A DNA stretch of 64,000 bases from Rhodococcus globerulus NBRC 14531 (GCF_001894805.1 NZ_BCWX01000008.1:1-64000); one strand, 5' to 3'. Shown: positions 7,724 to 16,217, counted from the first letter of the stretch. Translations and numbers: made by a program. The notes: generated by a model from the letters alone, not told the origin.

Positions 7724-10072
7724 GTGAACGCAGCCTCCCGCATTCCTGATCCCGACGCGGCGCCGAGCGAAACCTACGGACAGATGCTCCTCGGTCGCGT
7801 CGTCGCCGGCGTGAGCGGGAACGAAGATCCACTGACGTTCACCGCTCAACTACCCGCTCGCAGCGCCCGGTTCACCGAATGGCCGGAGTGGTTGCACCCC
7901 AGCCTGGTCCGTTCCCTGAACGAGCACAGTGTGACCGCTCCGTGGATCCACCAGCGCACAGCCGCAGACCTTGCACACAGCGGAAACCATGTTGTGGTCG
8001 CCACCGGCACCGCCTCGGGAAAGTCACTGGCATACCAACTCCCCGTCCTGACCGCGATGGCTTCGGACCCTCTTGCCACCGCGCTCTACCTCTCCCCCAC
8101 CAAAGCTCTCGGCAGCGACCAACTACGGGCAGTGCTGTCCCTCACCGACTTCGACGCCGAACTGCGGGGAACCAATCCGAGCGCGTACGACGGGGACACG
8201 TCACAGGAACTGCGCACATGGGCGCGCGAAAACTCCCGTTGGCTGTTCACGAACCCCGACATGCTGCACATCTCACTGCTCCGCACCCATCAACGCTGGG
8301 CGCATTTCTTCCGCAATCTGAAATACGTGATCGTCGACGAATGTCACTCCTACCGTGGTGTCTTCGGATCGAATGTCGCCCTCATCATTCGCCGACTCCG
8401 ACGCATCGCGGCCCGATACGGCGCCGAGCCCACGTTCATCCTGGCCAGCGCCACCACCGCAGACCCCGGAACAGCGGCTTCCCGGTTGATCGGGGCGCAT
8501 TGCACCGAGGTCACCGACGACGGATCACCCCACGGGCCGCGAACCGTCGCACTCTGGGAGCCTCCACTCGTGCCGGCACTCACCGGCGAGAACGGCAGTC
8601 CAGTCCGTCGCCCCGCCGGCGCCGAGGCCGCCCGGATCATGGCGGATCTGATGATCGAAGGCGCACGCACCCTCACCTTCGTACGCTCACGCCGCGGCGC
8701 GGAACTGACCGCCATGACCACCAAACGGCTACTCGCAGAAGTCGACACCGATCTGGCCGAACGAGTCGCCTCGTACCGCGCGGGATACCTCGCCGAAGAC
8801 CGCCGCGAACTGGAAGCAGCACTTGCGGACGGCACTCTGCTTGGTGCGGCAACAACCAACGCGCTCGAACTGGGCGTGGACATTGCAGGGCTCGATGCCG
8901 TTGTCGTAGCTGGTTTCCCGGGGACCGTTGCCTCGTTCTGGCAACAGGCCGGACGCTCCGGTCGACGCGGCGAGGGGTCGCTGGTGGTCCTGATCGCCCG
9001 AGACGATCCCCTCGACACCTACCTTGTTCACCATCCTTCGGCCATCCTCGAGAAACCCGTCGAGGCAACCGTGACGGACCCCGGAAATCCCTACATCCTG
9101 GGACCACAATTGCTCTGCGCAGCAATGGAACTCCCGCTCTCCGACGCCGAGGTCGACTCGTTCGGAGCCATCGACGTCCTCACCAAGCTCGCCGAAGAAG
9201 GCAAGATCCGGCGGCGCACCCACGGTTGGTTCATCACGGCAGACGCCAACCCCCACGGCTCACTGGACATCCGCGGCGGCATCGGCACCCAGGTAGCAAT
9301 TGTCGACGGCGAATCCGGGCGGATGCTGGGAACCGTCGACACCGGACGGGCACCCGCCACCGTCCACCCCGGTGCGGTCCACATTCACCAGGGCGATGCG
9401 TACGTGGTGGACGAACTCGACCTCGAAGTCGGTCTGGCACTGGTCCATGCGGAAAATCCGGACTGGACCACCTCGGCGCGCGAAACCACCGAGATCATCA
9501 TCACCGAACAACTCGAACACAAGAATTACGGCGACATCACCGTCGCACTCGTGCGCGTCGAAGTGACCCATCAGGTTGTGGGGTACCTCCGACGCCTCAA
9601 CTCCGGCGAAGTCCTCGATTCCATCGAATTGGATATGCCCGCACATACGCTCGAGACCAGGGCCGTGATGTACACGGTCACACCGGAACTGCTCGAATCC
9701 GTCGGCGTCTCGCCCGAGCGGTTCCCCGGGGCGCTGCATGCGGCAGAGCATGCAGCGATCGGCCTCCTGCCACTGGTCGCCATCTGCGACCGAGGCGACA
9801 TCGGCGGAGTGTCGACGGCAATCCACGCCGACACCGGTCTGCCCACCGTGTTCGTCTACGACGGCCACGCCGGTGGCGCGGGATTTGCCGACCGGGGGCA
9901 CAGTGAACTCTCACGCTGGCTTTCCGCAACCCGCGACGCAATTACCTCGTGCGAGTGCGCACACGGTTGCCCATCGTGCGTCTACTCCCCCAAGTGCGGC
10001 AACGGAAACGATCCACTCGACAAGGACGGCGCCGTGAAGATCCTGACGGCCGTCATCGACACCATCAGCTGA
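7724..10072 (+). CDS. YprA/MrfA-type DEAD/DEAH-box helicase
   Basis: A 782-residue superfamily 2 helicase of the Rv3649/YprA type, a 3'-5' DNA helicase group linked to repair of crosslinked DNA. Motif I is ATGTASGKSLAYQLP, motif II is VDECHSYRG (DECH), and motif VI is QQAGRSGRRGEGS. The C-terminal DUF1998-type zinc cluster reads CECAHGCPSCVYSPKCGNG, the four-cysteine site characteristic of MrfA. I chose the GTG at 7724 because GGAGAG lies 4 nt upstream, the length then matches family members, and the extra N-terminal residues of the longer ORF are not protein-like. The gene is divergent from cspA and ends directly against the convergent Tad operon. Confidence 0.92.
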   Translation: MNAASRIPDPDAAPSETYGQMLLGRVVAGVSGNEDPLTFTAQLPARSARFTEWPEWLHPSLVRSLNEHSVTAPWIHQRTAADLAHSGNHVVVATGTASGKSLAYQLPVLTAMASDPLATALYLSPTKALGSDQLRAVLSLTDFDAELRGTNPSAYDGDTSQELRTWARENSRWLFTNPDMLHISLLRTHQRWAHFFRNLKYVIVDECHSYRGVFGSNVALIIRRLRRIAARYGAEPTFILASATTADPGTAASRLIGAHCTEVTDDGSPHGPRTVALWEPPLVPALTGENGSPVRRPAGAEAARIMADLMIEGARTLTFVRSRRGAELTAMTTKRLLAEVDTDLAERVASYRAGYLAEDRRELEAALADGTLLGAATTNALELGVDIAGLDAVVVAGFPGTVASFWQQAGRSGRRGEGSLVVLIARDDPLDTYLVHHPSAILEKPVEATVTDPGNPYILGPQLLCAAMELPLSDAEVDSFGAIDVLTKLAEEGKIRRRTHGWFITADANPHGSLDIRGGIGTQVAIVDGESGRMLGTVDTGRAPATVHPGAVHIHQGDAYVVDELDLEVGLALVHAENPDWTTSARETTEIIITEQLEHKNYGDITVALVRVEVTHQVVGYLRRLNSGEVLDSIELDMPAHTLETRAVMYTVTPELLESVGVSPERFPGALHAAEHAAIGLLPLVAICDRGDIGGVSTAIHADTGLPTVFVYDGHAGGAGFADRGHSELSRWLSATRDAITSCECAHGCPSCVYSPKCGNGNDPLDKDGAVKILTAVIDTIS

Positions 10073-10423
10073 CTAGTCGACAGGGCCAGCGCGCGCCGAT
10101 GCCTCCGCATCGCCGATACCGAAGCGGGACAACAATACCGGCGCCCGCACCTGAACAATGACATCCCAGTCCTCGACAGTGCACTCCGCAAGTACTGTTC
10201 GCATCCGCGTCGCAACGTCGATTGCCGCGGCGCAGCCTGCCTCCGCGCCGCGCTCGAGCGCTCCGGCCCCCGCCAAGGCCGAGAGATCCGCAGACGACTG
10301 GGCGGTGTGACGAGCGGTGACCGCCGAACCCACGTGCAGCAGCCCACCCGTCACCGCGACGATCCCGGCCAGCGCAATACACGAAAACACTGTTGCGATA
10401 CCGTCGTCCGCCTGCAGAGTCAT
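10073..10423 (-). CDS. TadG/TadE-like pseudopilin (Rv3654c type)
   Basis: A 116-residue last gene of the Tad operon. The N-terminus ADDGIATVFSCIALAGIV has the class III signal layout: a short acidic leader, G as the cleavage-site residue, then a hydrophobic helix. A helical region with an AQSSADLSALAGA motif follows, as in Rv3654c-like helicase/secretion-neighbourhood proteins. A role as a minor pseudopilin of a Flp/Tad-type surface apparatus is inferred. Its ATG overlaps the previous stop by one base (TGATG). Its stop codon abuts that of the convergent helicase with no spacer. Confidence 0.75.
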   Translation of the reverse strand: MTLQADDGIATVFSCIALAGIVAVTGGLLHVGSAVTARHTAQSSADLSALAGAGALERGAEAGCAAAIDVATRMRTVLAECTVEDWDVIVQVRAPVLLSRFGIGDAEASARAGPVD

Positions 10424-10779
10424 CAGTCCGCTCCGGGTTCCACAGCTGCGACTGCTTCTGCGGTGATGTCCAACATCGGTAGCAAAACGCTGTCGGCGCT
10501 CACCACCGCCACGGCAAATCCGTCCACGATCTGCACGGAAATCCGGGCGTCGGAGGGTGCGATTCGGCGCGACGTGGTGACCGCGTTGTCCCCATCACCG
10601 CGGGCAGTCAATCTCGCAGCCTCACGAGCAGCATCCACACACCGAACCTGCATCGTCACCGCCAGTACCGCGCCGACGCACAGCACCACCACAGTGATCA
10701 TCGAGGCGAGTGCAATTGCTGCCTCGACCGTGACTGCACCGTCATCAGCCTCGCGGATGCTCCTCGTGGACAACATCAC
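10423..10779 (-). CDS. TadE-like pseudopilin
   Basis: A 118-residue TadE-family protein. The leader ADDGAVTVEAAIALASM carries the G-(A)-V-T-V-E signature, with glutamate at the position after the predicted prepilin cleavage that is needed for subunit alignment. The helix is followed by a small periplasmic/exterior domain containing REAARLTARGD, typical of TadE. The start is GTG at 10779 or the next codon, ATG at 10776; the overlap with the pilin stop supports translational coupling. The gene corresponds in position to Rv3655c. Confidence 0.85.
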   Translation of the reverse strand: MMLSTRSIREADDGAVTVEAAIALASMITVVVLCVGAVLAVTMQVRCVDAAREAARLTARGDGDNAVTTSRRIAPSDARISVQIVDGFAVAVVSADSVLLPMLDITAEAVAAVEPGAD

Positions 10780-10976
10780 ACAGCTGTCTTGAGCGCTTTG
10801 TCGATGATCCCGGTGAGCGCCGTGACAATGGAATCGCCGGTGACCACCGAATAGAGAACCGCTCCGAATGCCGCGGCGGCAATGGTCCCGATTGCATATT
10901 CTGCCGTGGACATTCCGTCATCCTCGGCGACGAGCAACGTCAACCTCGCTGACAACTTTCCCATCATTCCGAACAT
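10776..10976 (-). CDS. Flp-type major pilin (DUF4244)
   Basis: A 66-residue pilin precursor. An N-terminal leader of about 21 residues ends in DDG, followed by MSTAEYAIGTIAAAAFGAVL, which has the Flp consensus glutamate-tyrosine pair at positions 5 and 6 of the mature protein and one hydrophobic helix. The mature subunit would be about 45 residues. The gene sits between the platform genes and the TadE-like genes, as in the Rv3656c arrangement. No prepilin peptidase (TadV/CpaA) gene is in this window, so processing must rely on an enzyme encoded elsewhere. Confidence 0.85.
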   Translation of the reverse strand: MFGMMGKLSARLTLLVAEDDGMSTAEYAIGTIAAAAFGAVLYSVVTGDSIVTALTGIIDKALKTAV

Positions 10977-11037
10977 CGTTTTCCCCCTCCTGTAAGACCA
11001 CGACAGTTGTTCTGCCGCGGAAGAATCGCGGTTCTAC

Positions 11038-11622
11038 TCAGATAAGCCCGTCGCCGAGTACCGACGACGCCAATCCGATCACCACCGGCACTATCCCCAG
11101 CGCGAGAAACGCAGGCAGGAAACAGAGTCCGAGCGGACCACTGATCAGCACGCCCGCGCGTTCGGCGGACGCGGCAGCAACATCCTCCGCGTCATCTCGA
11201 CGGCGTTCTGCAAGTTCCGTCATCGAGACGGACAGCGACGTCCCCGACCGTGACGACCGGCGCGCCAGTCGGGCAAGTGATTCGGTGTCGGGATCCAACG
11301 CAGCTTCACCCCAGGCCACATCCGGATCGGCGCCAAGGGTGAGCAGATCCGATACACGCCGCAAAGCGGCGTCCATCGGCGCCGGCGCCGTAGCGGCAAC
11401 AGCCCCCACTGCTTCCGCAACCGGTAAACCGCCACGAAGGCATGCAGCTAGAAGGTCGAAACTTGCTGCGACTGCCAGAGGATCGCCGACCGGTGGCTCG
11501 TCCGGCCGAATTGGGTCCACAGAACCTCGGTGGAGCATTGTTGTCATGCGCGGCAGTGACATTCGCGTGTCCGGAACTATCCATAACGACATCGCGATCG
11601 TCACTACTCCCAGCCAGATCAC
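11038..11622 (-). CDS. TadC-like inner-membrane platform protein
   Basis: A 194-residue protein of the type II/IV secretion F family (GspF/TadC). A central cytoplasmic helical domain (FDLLAACLRGGLPVAEAVGA) leads to a C-terminal hydrophobic pair of helices (GPLGLCFLPAFLALGIVPVV). It partners the TadB-like protein in the membrane platform on which pilin is polymerised. The GTG at 11622 is chosen because it overlaps the preceding stop as GTGA and follows GAAGGTGA; the longer ORF start at 11655 lies inside the TadB gene. Position matches Rv3657c. Confidence 0.82.
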   Translation of the reverse strand: MIWLGVVTIAMSLWIVPDTRMSLPRMTTMLHRGSVDPIRPDEPPVGDPLAVAASFDLLAACLRGGLPVAEAVGAVAATAPAPMDAALRRVSDLLTLGADPDVAWGEAALDPDTESLARLARRSSRSGTSLSVSMTELAERRRDDAEDVAAASAERAGVLISGPLGLCFLPAFLALGIVPVVIGLASSVLGDGLI

Positions 11623-12407
11623 GAGGTCACCTTCGACGTGATCTTGTCGGTCCACAGGAGGCCGAGAGCTACCAACCCCGTTCCGACTACCAGCATCACT
11701 CCGCCGGCGCCACCCCCGAACAGCACCTGCAACGGAGCAGCCCCCATCAGCTCACCCAATCCGATGCCGAGGACCGGCAACCCTGCAAGCACCGTCGCGG
11801 TAGCTCGCGCGCCGGCCAGGCCGGCTTCGGTGCGCTGACGGAAACGGTTGCGACCCAACATATCCGTCCGCACAGCTCCTAGAAGTTCGGCCAGCGCCAG
11901 ACCGTATCGTTCAGCGACAGACCACGCTGACGCAACACGCACCAACTCCCTGTCGACGAGCGAACCACCGGATCGGAATGCATCGGCTGCACTGCCACCC
12001 AACCGAGCTCGCGCCGAACCGCGACGGAATACTTCCCCCACAGCGCCCGAGCACTCCTCACCGGCAATGGAACACGCGGACGCCGGGTGCGCACCGATCC
12101 GCAACTCTGCAATCAGGACCTCCAATCCGGCAAGCAGCAACGCCAGTTCCGACTCCCTTGCCAACGATGCCTTCGTCCGCCGAGCACGAAAGAGCACAGT
12201 TCCCACTGCAATCGCGGCGGCGACCAATGCAGAGATACCTCCGAACAACGCACCCAGTACCAGTGGCAGTGCAGCGACAATCAACGTCCACGGCACGGTG
12301 AATGATGCCTTCCCCCGCGAATCTGCGAATTCGAGGAGCCTGGAACGCGAATTCACCGTCGGAGCAACCATCACCGACAGCGCGCACAGCAGCAACGTGG
12401 CGCTCAT
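11619..12407 (-). CDS. TadB-like inner-membrane platform protein
   Basis: A 262-residue F-family membrane protein. Helices lie near residues 2-17 and 40-75, a cytoplasmic domain (LLLAGLEVLIAELRIGAHPA) occupies the middle, and a hydrophobic C-terminus follows (LGIGLGELMGAAPLQVLFGG). It is the companion of TadC beneath the ATPase. It overlaps the ATPase gene by 4 nt and the TadC gene by GTGA, so all are translationally coupled. It corresponds in order to Rv3658c. Confidence 0.82.
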   Translation of the reverse strand: MSATLLLCALSVMVAPTVNSRSRLLEFADSRGKASFTVPWTLIVAALPLVLGALFGGISALVAAAIAVGTVLFRARRTKASLARESELALLLAGLEVLIAELRIGAHPASACSIAGEECSGAVGEVFRRGSARARLGGSAADAFRSGGSLVDRELVRVASAWSVAERYGLALAELLGAVRTDMLGRNRFRQRTEAGLAGARATATVLAGLPVLGIGLGELMGAAPLQVLFGGGAGGVMLVVGTGLVALGLLWTDKITSKVTS

Positions 12408-13606
12408 GCCGGCAGCCCGTCCCGATCACTGCGCCCATCCCGATCACGGAGGCGCAGCATTCTTTCGAGTTGATCGCGCCCCGGACCCGCAGCCGGCCAT
12501 GCCTGGTTGATGTGTACGAATCCGTCTGCGCCGCGGTTGATGACCCCGATCTGCTCGAGTCGCCGAGAACCGTCGGCGGAGCGGTGCACGTGCAGAACCA
12601 CCTGGACGGCGGCTGCAAGTTGACTGTGCAACGCATGTCGATCCATTCCGCCCAACGCGGCCAACGCCTCCAACCGCGCCGGCACTTCCTCGGGTGAATT
12701 CGCGTGGATGGTGCCTGCCCCGCCGTCATGGCCCGTATTCAGGGCCGTCAGAAGGTCGATGACCTCGGCTCCCCGTACTTCGCCCACGACAATGCGGTCG
12801 GGTCGCATGCGCAACGCCTGTCGCACGAGATCACGTACCGCTACCTCGCCGACGCCCTCCACGTTCGGCGCGCGTGCGACCAGACGAACCACATGCGGAT
12901 GTGGCGGCGCCAGCTCGGCCGCATCCTCGACGCAGATGATCCGTTCCCTGGGGTCGACGGCACCGAGCGCAGCCGACAGCAATGTCGTTTTCCCCGCACC
13001 GGTGCCACCGATCACCAGAAAAGCCAAACGGCACATGATGATTCGATCAAGCAGCGCACGTGCCTCCGGTTCGATCGCTCCGCGAGCGCACAATGCGTCA
13101 AGACCTTGCGTTGCAGGTCTGAGCACCCGTAGCGACAAGCAGGTTCCCCCTTGTGCGACCGGTGCGAGAACAGCGTGCAACCTGACACCGAAATGCCCGT
13201 CGCCGACTCCGCGTAACCGGCCGTCGACCCACGGCTGTGCGTCGTCAAGTCGTCTTCCGGACGACAAGGCCAAACGCGCAGCAAGGCGTCGCACCGCTGC
13301 CTCGTCCGCAAATTTCACGCTCGTTCGTTCCAGTCCCACCCCACGATCGACCCACACCTGGTCCGGAGCAGTCACCAGGACATCCGCGACTCCTGGTTCA
13401 TGCAACAAAGACTCGAGCGGCCCGGCGCCGGTCAGCTCGGTCTGGAGAATTCGCACGACCTCGAGCAGATCTGTATCACCGAGCACTCCGGCGGACTCAG
13501 CCCGAACGGCGTCGGCGACCGTCGCCGCTGTCGGCTCAGCGGCCGTCGACGCCGCCAACCGATCACGGACCCGATCGAGCAGTTCCGCCGTGACCAGACC
13601 ACTCAT
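12404..13606 (-). CDS. tadA: TadA/CpaF-type secretion ATPase
   Basis: A 400-residue hexameric secretion ATPase that powers pilus assembly. The Walker A motif is VIGGTGAGKTTLLSA, the Asp box is ICVEDAAEL, and RPDRIVVGEVRGAEVIDLL holds the Walker B/His-box region, followed by NTGHDGGAGTIHANSPEEV. The N-terminal domain is the usual CpaF helical region. The start at 13606 (MSGLVTAEL) forms an ATGA overlap with the preceding ssd-like gene; the longer ORF to 13681 lies entirely inside it. It corresponds to Rv3659c. Confidence 0.92.
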   Translation of the reverse strand: MSGLVTAELLDRVRDRLAASTAAEPTAATVADAVRAESAGVLGDTDLLEVVRILQTELTGAGPLESLLHEPGVADVLVTAPDQVWVDRGVGLERTSVKFADEAAVRRLAARLALSSGRRLDDAQPWVDGRLRGVGDGHFGVRLHAVLAPVAQGGTCLSLRVLRPATQGLDALCARGAIEPEARALLDRIIMCRLAFLVIGGTGAGKTTLLSAALGAVDPRERIICVEDAAELAPPHPHVVRLVARAPNVEGVGEVAVRDLVRQALRMRPDRIVVGEVRGAEVIDLLTALNTGHDGGAGTIHANSPEEVPARLEALAALGGMDRHALHSQLAAAVQVVLHVHRSADGSRRLEQIGVINRGADGFVHINQAWPAAGPGRDQLERMLRLRDRDGRSDRDGLPA

Positions 13607-14709
13607 GCTGCAGCACTCCAGGAACGTGATCCCGCCGCGAGTCCGTCCAGCACCGCGTCCGCTCCGAGGGTCAGCGCGCACTTGCGTCGTAATTCCAGCC
13701 CGCCGCGTTCGAGCATCGACCCGAGCGAGCGGTGTCCCCGGACAACTGCGATCAACGGCAACCCGAGCATGGTCGCAACATCGGCCCCGCGCAGACCACC
13801 CGGAGCCGGTCCGCGCACCAACAACCCGACATTCGAATTATGTTGCGCCGCCCACATTCCCACCTTCTCCGCAGCGACGCAGGCTGCCACCGTCGCCGGA
13901 ACAACCATCACGACGGCATCCGAACCCTCCAATACGGCCTCACCCTCCAGTCCTCGACAACCGGAAACATCGCACACGACAAGACCGCCGGATCGTCGGC
14001 CGGCGTCGAGCACCGCCCCGAGCGCAGTGACCGAAGGACCACCGATCTCCCCGCGGCTGCACGAGAGCACCCGCAGGTGCTGCCCGCGAGCGGGCAGAGC
14101 ATCACGAAGCGCATCCGCCGACAAACGCCCACCCTCAACCGTCAACGCCGCCCATCGCAACCCTGGAACATTTTCGACACCGAGCACGACGTCCGCGCCG
14201 CAACCAAGTGCGTCGACGTCGACAAGCATCGTCGGGATGCGACGGGCGGCGGACGCCAAGGCGATCGCCGCGGCGCTTACCGAGGCACCAGCTCCACCAC
14301 ACGCGCCGACAACGGCGACAACTGTGCCCTCGCCACGGCTCACCAAGTGCTCGGCTAACACTGCAACCAGCGCATTCTCGTCCGCCGGCAGTGTGAATAC
14401 CGCCTGGGCGCCGATCGAGGTCGCGTATTTCCACTCGTCGAGCGTCGGTTCGGACTCACCGACAAGGAAGACGCGTGAACGCCTCGGGTTGCGGCTCGAG
14501 CACGCCTTCGCGTGTGCAATGTCCAGCACCACCGCGGATGCCCTGTTCCATTGTTGGCGCGACACCGGTTGTGGCCCCTCGTCCGCCGACTGATCAACGG
14601 CAGCCACGACGCGCCGCACGCTGGCAAGAACCAGCGGATCTTCGACCAACACAAGGACATCCGCGTCGGCATGCCCTGATTCCCCTGAAGCATTCGAGTT
14701 CATGAGCAC
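13603..14709 (-). CDS. ssd: CpaE/Ssd-like septum-site-type ATPase
   Basis: A 368-residue ParA/MinD-like protein. The N-terminal part resembles a receiver domain (DVLVLVEDPLVLASVRRVV). The P-loop region reads VVAVVGACGGAGASVSAAA, where the usual GKT lysine and threonine of the deviant Walker A are replaced by A-S, so ATP binding may be impaired. The orthologous gene Rv3660c is called ssd from work on septum regulation in mycobacteria; in Tad operons CpaE localises the pilus machinery. It is the first gene of the operon. ATG at 14709 or 14703 is possible. The 6C RNA lies upstream on the same strand. Confidence 0.85.
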   Translation of the reverse strand: MLMNSNASGESGHADADVLVLVEDPLVLASVRRVVAAVDQSADEGPQPVSRQQWNRASAVVLDIAHAKACSSRNPRRSRVFLVGESEPTLDEWKYATSIGAQAVFTLPADENALVAVLAEHLVSRGEGTVVAVVGACGGAGASVSAAAIALASAARRIPTMLVDVDALGCGADVVLGVENVPGLRWAALTVEGGRLSADALRDALPARGQHLRVLSCSRGEIGGPSVTALGAVLDAGRRSGGLVVCDVSGCRGLEGEAVLEGSDAVVMVVPATVAACVAAEKVGMWAAQHNSNVGLLVRGPAPGGLRGADVATMLGLPLIAVVRGHRSLGSMLERGGLELRRKCALTLGADAVLDGLAAGSRSWSAAA

Positions 14710-14816
14710 GAGCCTGAGCGTTGTCGCCGGTAAAGAACAGATACCCGAATCGAGCTGTGGACAACTCGGGTTCTGTGGATAACTCTCAGTTGACGAAGCC
14801 GAGTTGATGTACCCGA

Positions 14817-14911
14817 GAAAGTGGACAACCCCCGCCTGGGGGGAGGCGGGGGTTGTCTTGTCTGTTCAGCCCCGGGGGGTTGGGCTGAACACAGTCCGAG
14901 CAAGTCGAACT
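14817..14911 (-). ncRNA. 6C small RNA
   Basis: On the minus strand two GC-rich hairpins follow one another, each with six consecutive C in its loop: GTTCAGCCC/GGGCTGAAC (14864-14872 and 14882-14890) and ACAACCCCCGCC/GGCGGGGGTTGT (14825-14836 and 14845-14856). Paired C6-loop hairpins define the actinobacterial 6C RNA, a regulatory RNA (B11 in M. tuberculosis) that acts through its C-rich loops on mRNAs for replication and secretion genes. The location between ssd and the SerB-like HAD gene is the same as in M. tuberculosis. The length of about 95 nt fits. The ends are inferred from the promoter and the second hairpin. Confidence 0.88.
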
Positions 14912-14917
14912 GCCGTA

Positions 14918-14948
14918 ATCCTACACTGCAAATGTCCGGGAAATGCAA
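14918..14948 (-). promoter_or_regulatory. promoter of the 6C RNA
   Basis: The minus strand has TAGGAT (14918-14923) as a -10 element and TTGCAT (14943-14948) as a -35-like hexamer, with a slightly long 19-nt spacer. The predicted start near 14911 gives a 6C transcript of the expected size. Confidence 0.45.
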
Positions 14949-15038
14949 GCCTGAACAGCAGCGATTCGTAAGTGTCGCCGTTCATTTCCCGGTTGTGGTG
15001 ACGCAACCGAACCGACTGTCGGACTATCCTCGGTAGCT

Positions 15039-15857
15039 GTGACCGACAAGCTTGGGAATGGACTGACAACCGGGCGGACTGCCGCTTTCTTCGACCTCGA
15101 CAAAACCGTCATAGCCAAATCCAGCACGTTGGCTTTCAGCAGACCGTTCTTTGCGCAAGGATTGATCAACCGGCGCTCGGTTCTCAAGAGCAGCTACGCG
15201 CAGTTCCTGTTCCTGCTCTCGGGCGCCGATCACGATCAGATGGAGCGCTTGCGCGCACACATCACCGCGATGTGTGCCGGCTGGGATGTGGAACAGGTCA
15301 AGTCGATCGTCGCGGAGACTCTGCACGACATTGTCGACCCCCTCGTCTACGCCGAGGCCGCCGACTTGATTGCCGACCACAAGGTGCGCGGCCACGATGT
15401 CATCGTGGTGTCCGCGTCGGGCGAGGAGATCGTCGCTCCGATCGCCCGCGCACTGGGAGCAACACACTCGGTCGCGACGTCGATGAAGGAAGAGGACGGG
15501 CACTACACGGGCGAGGTCGACTTCTACTGCTACGGCCCCGGCAAAGTGGAAGCCATGGAAAAACTCGCAGCCGAGTACGGATACGACCTCTCCGCGAGTT
15601 ACGCCTATTCCGACTCGATCACCGACTTGCCGATGCTCGAGGCCGTCGGACATCCGAGCGCCGTCAACCCCGACCGCGCGCTTCGCAAGGCAGCAGCCGG
15701 AAATGGTTGGCCCATACTGACTTTCTCGAATCCGGTCTCGCTTCGCGCTCGGCTGTCAGCACAGTCGGGCACCGCTGTGGCGACTACTGCAGCGCTCGGA
15801 ATCGGAGCTGTGACAGCCGGTGTTGTGACGTTTGCACTACTTCGCCGAAAACGGTGA
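15039..15857 (+). CDS. HAD-IB family hydrolase (SerB-like, Rv3661 type)
   Basis: A 272-residue haloacid dehalogenase-superfamily phosphatase. The nucleophile motif FFDLDKTVIAKSS has the D-x-D-x-T pattern, the second motif is VIVVSASGEEIV, and the third is AYSDSITDLPML with the metal-binding aspartates. The C-terminus has a hydrophobic stretch (about 245-268) ending LLRRKR, suggesting a membrane anchor. The family is often labelled phosphoserine phosphatase-like, but the substrate is not established. The GTG at 15039 is the start. The gene is transcribed away from the 6C RNA and towards the Ms1-like RNA, a layout conserved with M. tuberculosis. Confidence 0.88.
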   Translation: MTDKLGNGLTTGRTAAFFDLDKTVIAKSSTLAFSRPFFAQGLINRRSVLKSSYAQFLFLLSGADHDQMERLRAHITAMCAGWDVEQVKSIVAETLHDIVDPLVYAEAADLIADHKVRGHDVIVVSASGEEIVAPIARALGATHSVATSMKEEDGHYTGEVDFYCYGPGKVEAMEKLAAEYGYDLSASYAYSDSITDLPMLEAVGHPSAVNPDRALRKAAAGNGWPILTFSNPVSLRARLSAQSGTAVATTAALGIGAVTAGVVTFALLRRKR

Positions 15858-15887
15858 AACTTCAAGCACACAAACAAAAATTGATAC

Positions 15888-15916
15888 TTGCTGTGAGCCG
15901 CAACACAGGGTACAAA
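15888..15916 (+). promoter_or_regulatory. promoter of the Ms1-like RNA
   Basis: TTGCTG (15888-15893), a 17-nt spacer and TACAAA (15911-15916), placing transcription start near 15923. The spacer contains TGTGA-GCCGCA-ACACA (15892-15907), one base away from the Crp/GlxR consensus. Confidence 0.55.
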
Positions 15917-15922
15917 GGAGTT

Positions 15923-16217
15923 ACGGAAGAACGGAAGGCCAGGAACGGCTCAGAAGAGAAGGACCGTTTCCCCAACCCGGATTCCCAGCACGGGCACTAG
16001 GGCACCCACGCGGAGCACAAGCCACTATAAGGGCAGAAGTGTTGTGGGCCTGCGAGATTCGTTCAATTTGAGCGAGGACTCCGCACAAGTTGCGGGGACG
16101 ACCTCAAAATGGCGATCCCTCGCCGAGGCCATCCACACAACCCACCGAGCACGCTTGGTAACGAGTAGTCCGTGCTAACGGGCGGCGAAGTCGATAATCG
16201 GCAGCGCCGCCCGTTTT
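15923..16217 (+). ncRNA. Ms1 (MTS2823-like) RNA polymerase-binding RNA
   Basis: A non-coding interval of about 295 nt directly downstream of the SerB-like HAD gene. It starts after a good promoter and ends in a strong terminator, exactly where M. tuberculosis carries MTS2823 (ncRv13661) and M. smegmatis carries Ms1, both about 300 nt. Ms1 binds core RNA polymerase, replaces 6S RNA in these bacteria and accumulates in stationary phase. No ORF in the interval looks coding. Identification rests on synteny, size, promoter and terminator; I could not compute the covariance match. The start may be off by a few bases. Confidence 0.8.
16178..16217 (+). terminator. terminator of the Ms1-like RNA
   Basis: Perfect stem ACGGGCGGCG (16178-16187) / CGCCGCCCGT (16205-16214) followed by TTT (T-run 16214-16217). 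Confidence 0.88.

Noticed and set aside
7879-9906. Plus-strand open frame of 675 codons inside the helicase
   Set aside because: It is a second frame of the helicase gene with extreme arginine/histidine content; the true frame has all helicase motifs.
12708-14593. Long plus-strand frames (440 and 397 codons) opposite the Tad ATPase and Ssd genes
   Set aside because: Serine/arginine/proline-rich shadows of well-supported genes on the other strand.
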